A stretch of 20,545 bases of DNA from an uncultured Bacteroidales bacterium (GTDB lineage Bacteria; Bacteroidota; Bacteroidia; Bacteroidales; Paludibacteraceae), in contig CALEPS010000046.1 of NCBI GenBank assembly GCA_937910305.1, positions 1 through 20,545 of the forward strand, read 5' to 3'. The notes under the pieces were generated by a model. The model worked only from the letters and a program-made list of their open reading frames with translations, was not told where the DNA came from and searched no databases. Numbering within the stretch: the first letter of the stretch is position 1; every line of letters starts with the position of its first letter. Positions 6,998-11,943 of this stretch are shown here, piece by piece. The position numbers and the translations under genes are program-made.

Positions 6998-7294
6998 ATG
7001 ATTCAAAAAAGTTATCCTTTATATGATGTACCGTGGTTGGTACGAGACCCGAATGCGTTTCGGATGTCGGAGAAACGGCATCAGATTGAGGTGAGGAACC
7101 AAGCGGTGGTGGATGATTATTTCGTAGCGAGGGACAAGGGTGTTCCGGCACACGAGGCGCGAAGGCAGGTGGCTGCAAAGCATGAGACGCAGCCGATTGG
7201 TGTGCGGTATGCGCTGGATTGGTTCTTTCACGAAGCCAAAAAACGGAAGAAATACGATTTTTTGCAAAAATTTTCACATGAAGTGGAACACTAA
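6998..7294 (+). CDS. Hypothetical 98-aa basic protein
   Basis: This is a small, strongly charged, soluble protein (MIQKSYPLYDVPWLVRDPNA...). The central part (about 36-75; VVDDYFVARDKGVPAHEARR, then a hydrophobic/aromatic helix RYALDWFFHEAKKRKK) could be a helix-turn-helix-like DNA-binding unit, but no family is recognised. The start is the ATG inside an A-rich segment that is nearly repeated before the 5935 gene. The gene lies between the second hairpin array and leader copy 2. Probably an accessory or phage-related protein of unknown role. Confidence 0.75.
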   Translation: MIQKSYPLYDVPWLVRDPNAFRMSEKRHQIEVRNQAVVDDYFVARDKGVPAHEARRQVAAKHETQPIGVRYALDWFFHEAKKRKKYDFLQKFSHEVEH

Positions 7295-7308
7295 AATCGT
7301 TTTGACAC

Positions 7309-7420
7309 TATCTTTGTCGTCGGAAACGGTGATCAACGATTAAGTTACTGCGTAACAAATGTAGTTGTCACGTTTCCTCCTCTCCCCACTGCAACTCTAC
7401 GAGTTACATCGGGGACCCCA
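7309..7420 (+). ncRNA. Structured two-hairpin leader RNA, copy 2 (with -7 element)
   Basis: TATCTTTG at 7309-7316 is a good -7 promoter element, but no clear -33 is seen. Hairpin 1 (7322-7377) has the same outer stem as copy 1 (GGAAACG, bulged G, TGA with TCACGTTTCC). Its middle stem is CAAC/GTTG (7334-7337 with 7364-7367) and its apical stem is GTTAC-TGC-GTAAC (7344-7356). Compared with copy 1, CCAT/ATGG became CAAC/GTTG and GTTGC/GCAAC became GTTAC/GTAAC, so pairing is kept by double changes. The linker TCCTCC leads to hairpin 2: TCCCC (7383-7387) with GGGGA (7411-7415), and AACTC-TAC-GAGTT inside, ending GGGGACCCCA. The 7446 gene starts 25 bp later. Confidence 0.8.
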
Positions 7421-7445
7421 ATAATAGAAGAAAACATGAAGAGAC

Positions 7446-7709
7446 ATGGCGAAAGTAGAATTAGAGCACCCGATAGCATATCTGACGGGGATGCTGATAC
7501 GAAGCGATCCGTATTATTTCAGGCGGTACCCAAAGTCCGGCGGCGGGTTCATGCAAATTGCACAGGCTCGCCCCGACAGGAGCGGGCATGTGGCGAGTGA
7601 GGCGGAGACGCTGAACCGGCAGGAGTTCGCGGAGAAATACGGACGGCAGAAGCATGAGGAGTATGTCGAACGGACGATGAGAGGACAGATGGAGATACCA
7701 TTTGAATAA
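7446..7709 (+). CDS. Small protein, member A of a local three-gene family
   Basis: This 87-aa soluble protein starts MAKVELEHPIAYLTGML. It shares the pattern M-x-K-V-x10-G-x-[LI] with the proteins at 7809 and 8375, which points to one small family present three times in 1.3 kb. The rest is Arg/Gly-rich then helical and acidic (about 50-80). There is no signal peptide, membrane span or catalytic motif. The family resembles unnamed small proteins from Bacteroidales prophage-like regions. An ATG ten bases upstream is in another frame. It lies directly downstream of leader copy 2, which probably controls it. Confidence 0.75.
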   Translation: MAKVELEHPIAYLTGMLIRSDPYYFRRYPKSGGGFMQIAQARPDRSGHVASEAETLNRQEFAEKYGRQKHEEYVERTMRGQMEIPFE

Positions 7710-7712
7710 AAA

Positions 7713-7729
7713 CCGGCATACAATGCCGG
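7713..7729. repeat. CCGGCAT-ACA-ATGCCGG hairpin
   Basis: This is a perfect 7-bp inverted repeat with a 3-nt loop immediately after the stop of the 7446 gene. It is the fourth occurrence in the window of the same CGGCAT/ATGCCG stem (others at 4719, 4753, 6907), each with a different loop (AGA, GCG, GGG, ACA). Confidence 0.85.
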
Positions 7730-7752
7730 AAAATTAACATACATTATTAACC

Positions 7753-7790
7753 TGATCGCCCAAGCATGGTCGATAGACTATGGGCGGTCA
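7753..7790 (+). repeat. 10-bp inverted repeat before the 7809 gene
   Basis: TGATCGCCCA (7753-7762) pairs with TGGGCGGTCA (7781-7790) with one wobble pair and an 18-nt loop, ending 18 bp before the start codon. It occupies the leader position that the two-hairpin elements take before the related genes at 7446 and 8375, but its internal design differs. Confidence 0.7.
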
Positions 7791-7808
7791 CAAAAATTAA
7801 TCTTAACT

Positions 7809-8126
7809 ATGAGTAAAGTACAATTGACTGGAGCATTTGCGCGCTTTCGCGGCAAGCTCAATCGCTCGGAATCCCTTGTTTTCAAAGGCTGTCCGTGTGG
7901 CAAAGAACAAATGGCGATGGACCTTTTGAACCCGAGTAAAGCTAACGGAACGAAAAACGTGGCATGTCAGAACGCGCTGAAAACGGCGGCTCAGGCGGCT
8001 AAAACCGCGTTGGCAGACCCGACGCAGCGAGCGACGTATGAGGCGGATTTTGCGCGCCAAGACAAGATTCGCAGTCTGTTTGCGTACGTGGTAAAACAGG
8101 TGTACGTGAAGCCGACGTTCGCTTGA
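7809..8126 (+). CDS. Small protein, member B of a local three-gene family
   Basis: This 105-aa soluble basic protein starts MSKVQLTGAFARFRGKL. The N-terminal pattern MxKV...GKL is shared with the 7446 and 8375 proteins. A CPCG pair of cysteines lies near residues 29-30. The middle is an Ala-rich helix (NALKTAAQAAKTAL, about 55-68), followed by RATYEADFARQDKIRSLFAY and an aromatic C-terminus comparable in position to the end of the 8375 protein. There is no signal peptide or enzyme motif. Unnamed proteins of this sort are familiar from Bacteroidales accessory regions; function unknown. Confidence 0.75.
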   Translation: MSKVQLTGAFARFRGKLNRSESLVFKGCPCGKEQMAMDLLNPSKANGTKNVACQNALKTAAQAAKTALADPTQRATYEADFARQDKIRSLFAYVVKQVYVKPTFA

Positions 8127-8132
8127 TGACAG

Positions 8133-8194
8133 GCTCGGAGGGAGAGCACCGAGAGCTGAACCTGCGGGTGGTTCTCGGCGCTGACGCCCCGAGC
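8133..8194 (+). repeat. Nested GC-rich hairpin after the 7809 gene
   Basis: The outer stem is GCTCGG (8133-8138) with CCGAGC (8189-8194). The inner stem is GCACCGAGA (8146-8154) with TCTCGGCGC (8173-8181), with one mismatch. It starts 6 bp after the stop codon and is followed by an A-rich rather than T-rich tract, so it is not a classic intrinsic terminator on the plus strand. Confidence 0.7.
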
Positions 8195-8230
8195 ACAAAA
8201 CAAAATTATTGTTAAACCTAAATCTTTCGC

Positions 8231-8338
8231 GGGCACTATCCTCGTATATGTACCAAAACCCCGTTTTAGTAGTAAATACTTGGATGTGCTCCGCTCTCCC
8301 CACTGGATGCACTACGTTAGCGTCCATCGGGGACCCCA
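8231..8338 (+). ncRNA. Structured two-hairpin leader RNA, copy 3 (diverged sequence, same architecture)
   Basis: Hairpin 1 (8231-8291) has almost no sequence in common with copies 1 and 2 but follows the same plan. The outer stem of about ten pairs has one bulged base on the 5' side: GGGCAC, bulged T, ATCC with GGATGTGCTC. The 4-bp middle stem is GTAT/ATAC (8244-8247 with 8276-8279). The apical 5-bp triloop is AAAAC-CCC-GTTTT (8255-8267). A C/T-rich linker follows. Hairpin 2 has TCCCC (8297-8301) with GGGGA (8329-8333) outside and GGATGC/GCGTCC inside, ending GGGGACCCCA as in copy 2. A weak -7-like AATCTTTCG precedes it. The 8375 gene starts 36 bp later. Confidence 0.65.
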
Positions 8339-8374
8339 AAATTTATCTTTTAATAAATCTAAATTTTAATTATT

Positions 8375-8752
8375 ATGGGAAAAGTTGTTTTTGAAGACCC
8401 CGTACATCATATCTCGGGGAAGATTTCTCGCAAGTATCGCACGTGCTACAACTACCGCAAGTGGAGCGACCGCAAGTACACGTCCGTACATGGCGACCGA
8501 ACCACTCCGGCAAGTACTGAGGAACTGAAGGTACGTGCTAAGTTCAAGGTTGTTCGCCAAGCGGCTCTTGAGCGTTCGATGGACTTGATGCATCTGACCT
8601 ACGATCAGATAGACTTCATCGAGGAAAAGAAGACCCGTCCGAACTTCAAATACACGACCTACAAAGGTTGGCTGTTCGGCAAGGCTTGGAAGTGCTACGA
8701 TGAAAGCACGAACACGGTGAGCATGCCGGAGCGGTTGAAAACGATTGGGTAA
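8375..8752 (+). CDS. Small protein, member C of a local three-gene family
   Basis: This 125-aa basic protein starts MGKVVFEDPVHHISGKI, closest to the 7446 protein (shared K-V, E, P and G positions). It is Tyr/Lys/Arg-rich at residues 18-40 and helical at about 50-80 (EELKVRAKFKVVRQAALERS). It ends in an aromatic region (YTTYKGWLFGKAWKCYDE). No signal peptide or membrane span. It is the longest of the three paralogue-like proteins, which together may form a fast-diverging family with a possible nucleic-acid-binding role, judging only from composition. The stop codon runs directly into the Shine-Dalgarno sequence of the next gene. Leader copy 3 lies just upstream. Confidence 0.8.
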   Translation: MGKVVFEDPVHHISGKISRKYRTCYNYRKWSDRKYTSVHGDRTTPASTEELKVRAKFKVVRQAALERSMDLMHLTYDQIDFIEEKKTRPNFKYTTYKGWLFGKAWKCYDESTNTVSMPERLKTIG

Positions 8753-8758
8753 AGGAGG
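8753..8758 (+). promoter_or_regulatory. Strong Shine-Dalgarno sequence (AGGAGG)
   Basis: AAAGGAGGTG lies eight bases (counted from AGGAGG) before the ATG at 8767. Bacteroidota mRNAs generally lack such sites and no other gene in this window has one this strong. It also overlaps the end of the 8375 gene, suggesting re-initiation or a foreign origin for this gene. Confidence 0.7.
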
Positions 8759-8766
8759 TGTGAGCC

Positions 8767-8994
8767 ATGAAAGCTAACATTCAACTTATCACAGCGGCTG
8801 TGTTGGCGATTGGCGGATTAGTGCTCTTGTTCTGCGGGGTGTACATCACTCCGCAGGGCGAGATCCACGAGAGCCTGTTAGTTGGCTTTGGCGAGGTAGC
8901 AACTTTCGCAGGGGCACTATTCGGTATAGACTACACGTATAAATTCAAGCAGTATGGCAACCATCCACCTGATCAGAACGAGCCGAAAGAATAA
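8767..8994 (+). CDS. Small membrane protein, holin-like
   Basis: This 75-aa protein has a hydrophobic N-terminal segment (about 5-27, LITAAVLAIGGLVLLFCGVY), a short loop, a weaker hydrophobic segment (about 40-55, GFGEVATFAGALFGID), and a polar tail. Similar tiny membrane proteins occur directly before DUF5675 or lysozyme-like genes in Bacteroidales prophage-type modules, where a holin or spanin-like role is often assumed but not, as far as I know, proven. The strong Shine-Dalgarno supports the start. The 3' end overlaps the next gene by 41 bp, so the two are translationally linked. Confidence 0.75.
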   Translation: MKANIQLITAAVLAIGGLVLLFCGVYITPQGEIHESLLVGFGEVATFAGALFGIDYTYKFKQYGNHPPDQNEPKE

Positions 8995-9301
8995 AGCGGT
9001 ACGTGGGACGATGCGAGCGGGAGAACGAGACATCGCAACGCTCGAAAATGCGGACTACATTATACCGGTAGGAACTTATCCGGTCTCGGTCACATTCTCA
9101 CCGCGCTTCAAACGTATGCTGCCGCTTATCGGTAACGTGCCCGGACGAAGCGGTATACGCATCCATAGAGGCACGAAGCCGGAGCACAGCAAGGGTTGCA
9201 TCTTGGTAAGTGCCGCAATGGAGCAAGAGCTCACAGCGAAATGGCTTGCGTTGCATGCAAGTAATGAACCTATTAAAATTACAATCGAATATGAAAACTG
9301 A
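8954..9301 (+). CDS. DUF5675 family protein, phage lysis-associated
   Basis: This 115-aa protein has the DUF5675 hallmarks: an early LIRT motif, the central GTYPVSVTFSPRF stretch, and the conserved block GRSGIRIHRG (about 75-84) followed by KGCILVS (about 92-98). The His and Cys positions recall the L,D-transpeptidase-like active-site arrangement, so a peptidoglycan-directed role is plausible but not shown. I keep the start overlapping the previous gene because the family begins with the LIRT motif close to its N-terminus. It lies between a holin-like protein and a tiny amphipathic peptide, as is common in Bacteroidales lysis-like cassettes. Confidence 0.8.
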   Translation: MATIHLIRTSRKNKAVRGTMRAGERDIATLENADYIIPVGTYPVSVTFSPRFKRMLPLIGNVPGRSGIRIHRGTKPEHSKGCILVSAAMEQELTAKWLALHASNEPIKITIEYEN

Positions 9302-9398
9302 AAGCGAAGAAAAAGACTGGGTAAAAGTCTTGTTTGAGATCATTATTAAGATCCTCACGCTGGGTTTCTACCATGTGGAGAAGCACCGACGCGCTTGA
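9291..9398 (+). CDS. 35-aa peptide with one hydrophobic helix
   Basis: This tiny gene starts at an ATG overlapping the end of the DUF5675 gene by 11 bp. The peptide has a charged head (MKTESEEKD), a hydrophobic stretch WVKVLFEIIIKILTLGFY, and a basic tail (HVEKHRRA). Small proteins with a single helix and basic tail commonly follow amidase or DUF5675 genes in Bacteroidales (some are annotated as 'smalltalk' proteins). It probably sits at the membrane and may belong to a lysis cassette. The overlap and conserved placement argue for a real gene despite its size. Confidence 0.65.
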   Translation: MKTESEEKDWVKVLFEIIIKILTLGFYHVEKHRRA

Positions 9399-9427
9399 TC
9401 TAAACTGCGCGTGACTACCCATCCTAG

Positions 9428-9468
9428 GCGGAGGCCGCTCCTTCCGCTTCAACGGAAGGACGCTCCGC
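9428..9468 (+). repeat. Nested hairpin TAGGCGGAG type, copy 1
   Basis: The outer stem is GCGGAG (9428-9433) with CTCCGC (9463-9468). The inner stem is CCTTCCG (9440-9446) with CGGAAGG (9453-9459) and a 6-nt loop. A relative with the same start TAGGCGGAG and the same ACGCTC after the inner stem lies at 12399-12446, with different but paired stem bases. Confidence 0.75.
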
Positions 9469-9472
9469 GCTT

Positions 9473-9510
9473 TCCCCACTGCAACTCTATGAGTTACATC
9501 GGGGACCCCA
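9473..9510 (+). repeat. TCCCC...GGGGACCCCA hairpin, stand-alone copy
   Basis: TCCCC (9473-9477) pairs with GGGGA (9501-9505); AACTC-TAT-GAGTT forms the inner triloop hairpin (9483-9495). It is nearly identical to hairpin 2 of leader copy 2 (7383-7420), but here no plus-strand gene follows. It lies at the end of the plus-strand gene run, just before the convergent terminator. Confidence 0.8.
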
Positions 9511-9533
9511 GTGAATGAGTTAGTGAGTTAGTG

Positions 9534-9566
9534 AAAAGAGGCGACCTTTGCGAGGTCGTCTCTTTT
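9534..9566. terminator. Bidirectional intrinsic terminator between convergent genes
   Basis: A 14-bp stem (9534-9547 with 9553-9566; AAAAGAGGCGACCT with AGGTCGTCTCTTTT, one wobble) has a 5-nt loop and A/T-rich ends on both sides. It can act in both directions: for the plus-strand run ending at 9398 and for the minus-strand ATPase gene ending at 9573. Two tandem GAGTTAGT units precede it. Confidence 0.9.
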
Positions 9567-9572
9567 GCGTTG

Positions 9573-10946
9573 CTATATTGGCATTTCAGGTAAAGGGAGA
9601 ATAACATCCTTAGTGCTATTATTCCCTTGGATAAACATCGAATAATAAACCGGCATGTATGATACTCCGTCTTTGTCCGTCTTTACTTCACGCTGATTAC
9701 AAAGGACAATAGCATCCTTCACCGAATAGTCCTTATTGGAGATAAACTTATCCAATGCACTATGCACATAGTAATCCTTGCCCGACTTGACCTCTATCGG
9801 GAGTACAGATAAGTTTGAATAATCGTCGATAATGAAATCCACCTCGCCGAGTTTCTTGTTATCATAGTAGAAGAGCGGGCATCCGTGTGCGTGCAACTCT
9901 TGAGCAACAGCAGATTCATACACCGTTCCCAAGTTGATACTCTTGATGTCCTCCAAGATGGCATTTGCGTTCATCCCGTACAGTAAGCTTGTCAGTAACC
10001 CCACATCGTTGAGATACAACTTCAGCAGGTTCTTCTGCTCGCTCTCCTTCAGCGGGAAATGCGGGTTGCTGATAGCACGCACAGCCATTGCTACGCCGGA
10101 AGCCGTCAGATAATCAAACTCTTCCTCGTAGTTCTCATAGCGCTTACTCTTAATGTGCTCTATGTCACGATAAACGACGCGTTTCTTCTTGTTTTCCAAT
10201 AGCGACGGGATGAGGTCATAAATGGTGCGTATTTTCAACTTTCGCTCCTCATCATATTGCGAAGCATCTACACGATACAACTCAATGATATCCTTTTGGA
10301 TGGCACGTACTTTGGTTATGTTCTGATCTTGCACAAACTGATTAACCGCTTCCGGCATACCGCCCACAATCAGGTAGAGACGGAATAGCCTCATTACATA
10401 TTCGTGAAGCGATTCATTCAACATCTCGCGTTGCTCGAACTGCGAACGAATAGCAGAGATGGACTCCGAGTTGGCTCCCATAGCCCACAGGAACTCCTCA
10501 AAATCCAACGGATACATTTGCTTAATTGCTACACTGCCCATCGGAGTGGATGGAGTCATCTTCAAGGCAATGCCCAACTGCGAACCGCTGGCTATATAGC
10601 GGTAACGTGCGTCTTGGTTAAGGAACTTGAGCATTGTCAACAAATGAGGATAAGCCTGTATCTCATCCAGAAAAATGATAGTGTCCTCACGACTGCCTAA
10701 CTCATTGCCGGCAAAGATGCCCAATTGCACATAGAAATCCTGCACAGAATGAACGTTCGCGAACGTCCGTGCGCCTTCTTTGTCAGCTTGCAAGTTAATT
10801 TCAATGTAATGGGCAAATTGCTGCTGACTTACATAGCGAATAAGGTAAGACTTGCCAATCTGGCGGGCTCCGTTGACGAGCATAATCTTATCCGGTTCCT
10901 CATGCAAAAAACGGGACAATTCCGTTGTAAATTTACGTTGTAACAT
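9573..10946 (-). CDS. AAA_14/DUF4143 family ATP-binding protein
   Basis: This 457-aa protein has the usual layout of the family. The N-terminal AAA_14 ATPase carries Walker A GARQIGKSY (about 26-34), Walker B IIFLDEIQ (about 90-97) and a sensor-like YIASGSQLG (117-125). A winged-helix-like middle follows. The C-terminal DUF4143 domain includes GEVDFII...PIEVKSGK, the PD-(D/E)xK nuclease-like core motifs. Such proteins are very common and often multicopy in gut Bacteroidales. Roles in defence, toxin-like functions or DNA processing have been suggested, but the cellular role is unclear. Length and motifs are normal. It is a single-gene unit with its own promoter and repeated upstream sites, converging on the plus-strand island. 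Confidence 0.93.
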   Translation of the reverse strand: MLQRKFTTELSRFLHEEPDKIMLVNGARQIGKSYLIRYVSQQQFAHYIEINLQADKEGARTFANVHSVQDFYVQLGIFAGNELGSREDTIIFLDEIQAYPHLLTMLKFLNQDARYRYIASGSQLGIALKMTPSTPMGSVAIKQMYPLDFEEFLWAMGANSESISAIRSQFEQREMLNESLHEYVMRLFRLYLIVGGMPEAVNQFVQDQNITKVRAIQKDIIELYRVDASQYDEERKLKIRTIYDLIPSLLENKKKRVVYRDIEHIKSKRYENYEEEFDYLTASGVAMAVRAISNPHFPLKESEQKNLLKLYLNDVGLLTSLLYGMNANAILEDIKSINLGTVYESAVAQELHAHGCPLFYYDNKKLGEVDFIIDDYSNLSVLPIEVKSGKDYYVHSALDKFISNKDYSVKDAIVLCNQREVKTDKDGVSYMPVYYSMFIQGNNSTKDVILPLPEMPI

Positions 10947-11016
10947 ATAGTCATTCTAAATCGCTAATATAACCGATTTTTCTCAAGCATAAATGCTTTC
11001 GATTAAAAATCCGCTG

Positions 11017-11047
11017 CAAAGATACTGCTTTTTTCTGAATTATGCAA
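11017..11047 (-). promoter_or_regulatory. Promoter of the AAA_14 gene
   Basis: On the minus strand TTG (complement at 11045-11047), a 20-bp spacer, then TATCTTTG (complement at 11017-11024) match the Bacteroidota promoter consensus. It lies about 70 bp upstream of the start codon. Confidence 0.8.
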
Positions 11048-11056
11048 GAGAAAATA

Positions 11057-11131
11057 CACTTTTCCTATAAATTTTTAATCAGATTAACGCACTTTTCCTA
11101 TAAAATCCCATTCGTTTCTGCGCACTTTTCC
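11057..11131. repeat. Three CACTTTTCC repeats exactly 33 bp apart upstream of the AAA_14 promoter
   Basis: CACTTTTCC begins at 11057, 11090 and 11123. The first two continue with TATAAA and the second and third are preceded by CG. On the gene strand this reads GGAAAAGTG, with TTTATA just upstream in the two units nearest the promoter. The 33-bp period is about three helical turns, so all sites face the same side, just upstream of the -33 element. This suggests an operator or activator site, perhaps for autoregulation. Confidence 0.75.
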
Positions 11132-11167
11132 GATTTTAAGTCAAAGAGCAGCTTGCGCTGCCCTTGC

Positions 11168-11731
11168 TCAATTCCGGAAGATGTGCCCATCGACCTCGGT
11201 GTAATCGCCACCCGTATCGAGATTGCGCCATACTGCCGAATAATCAATGCAGCATTGGAGCCACTGCGGCAAGTTCTTAAAGTAGCCGCATTCCTCGCAT
11301 AGGTACTCGGCGAAATCTTCGGGGCTATTGTATTTGCCCTCGTAGCGCTCCTCGAAATCTTCGAGTGTGCCCTCATCCCAATAGCTCAGATAAGCCTCGT
11401 AAGCCTCGCGGCGTTCCTCGCTAAGGGCGGCATATTCTTTGATTTTATCGAACGTGCTTTCGCCCATGCAGCCTTCACAATACCACTGCGACGGGAAGTG
11501 CTCGTAATCTTGGAACATGAGTTCCGGCTCTGACTCGTTGGCGTGCAAGCGGTAGCAAAACTCCATAAAATCGTGGTAGTTCTCAAAGGTGGACAAATCA
11601 ATCCACATGCCGTAGAGACTGCCGTTGTTATACTTGGCATAGGTGCCACAATAGACTGCCGGGTTGCTGTTCTCATAGTGTGCAGCGTGCTCGCGGATTT
11701 CGTTCTTGGTTAATGGTTCTCTGTAGTTCAT
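11168..11731 (-). CDS. ardA: ArdA family antirestriction protein
   Basis: This 187-aa very acidic protein carries ArdA features: PAVYCGTYAKYNNGSLYGMW (about 24-43), the FMEFCYRLH/ELMFQDYE region (55-76), and the C-terminal acidic domain ending in TGGDYTEVDGHIFRN. ArdA mimics B-form DNA by its negative surface and blocks type I restriction-modification enzymes, and is usually carried by conjugative elements and phages. The extra acidic stretch EERREAYEAYLSYWDEGTLE fits the middle domain. The small gene upstream lies 38 bp away and is probably co-transcribed. Its presence near a dnd locus suggests mobile-element DNA in this part of the window; whether ArdA affects phosphorothioation-linked restriction is unknown. 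Confidence 0.9.
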   Translation of the reverse strand: MNYREPLTKNEIREHAAHYENSNPAVYCGTYAKYNNGSLYGMWIDLSTFENYHDFMEFCYRLHANESEPELMFQDYEHFPSQWYCEGCMGESTFDKIKEYAALSEERREAYEAYLSYWDEGTLEDFEERYEGKYNSPEDFAEYLCEECGYFKNLPQWLQCCIDYSAVWRNLDTGGDYTEVDGHIFRN

Positions 11732-11769
11732 AACTCTAAAAATTTTGATTGTTTATAAATGTTAGTTAA

Positions 11770-11943
11770 TTAGTGCCAAACTTGGCTCGTGTACTGAAAA
11801 TCTTCATATTCCTCGTAAATATCTCCGAAATCGCTTTCTTCATTTGCGGTAATGCTGGAGCGGTGAGCAACCTTTACAAAACTTTGATTGTTGTTTGAGC
11901 GGCTTTCGAAATCGATACCAAATGAAATAGTTAGCTGTGCCAT
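11770..11943 (-). CDS. Small acidic protein upstream of ardA
   Basis: This 57-aa protein (MAQLTISFGIDFESRSNNNQ...) ends in an acidic and aromatic tail (EEYEDFQYTSQVW). I prefer the ATG at 11943; an in-frame ATG nine codons earlier gives an unlikely N-terminus (MLNSKTHTI). No known domain. The acidic C-terminus and position 38 bp before ardA suggest one operon. Similar small genes often accompany antirestriction genes on Bacteroidales conjugative elements. The function is not recognised. Confidence 0.6.
   Translation of the reverse strand: MAQLTISFGIDFESRSNNNQSFVKVAHRSSITANEESDFGDIYEEYEDFQYTSQVWH

Noticed and set aside
5115..9510. Integron-like cassette array with attC sites (each short gene followed by an imperfect palindrome)
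   Set aside because: The palindromes lack attC core sites (RYYYAAC / GTTRRRY), they often precede rather than follow genes, and no integron integrase is present.
11057..11131. Regular 33-bp repeats as a small CRISPR array
   Set aside because: The identical part is only 9-15 bp, there are three units, the intervals are A/T-rich, and no cas gene is present.
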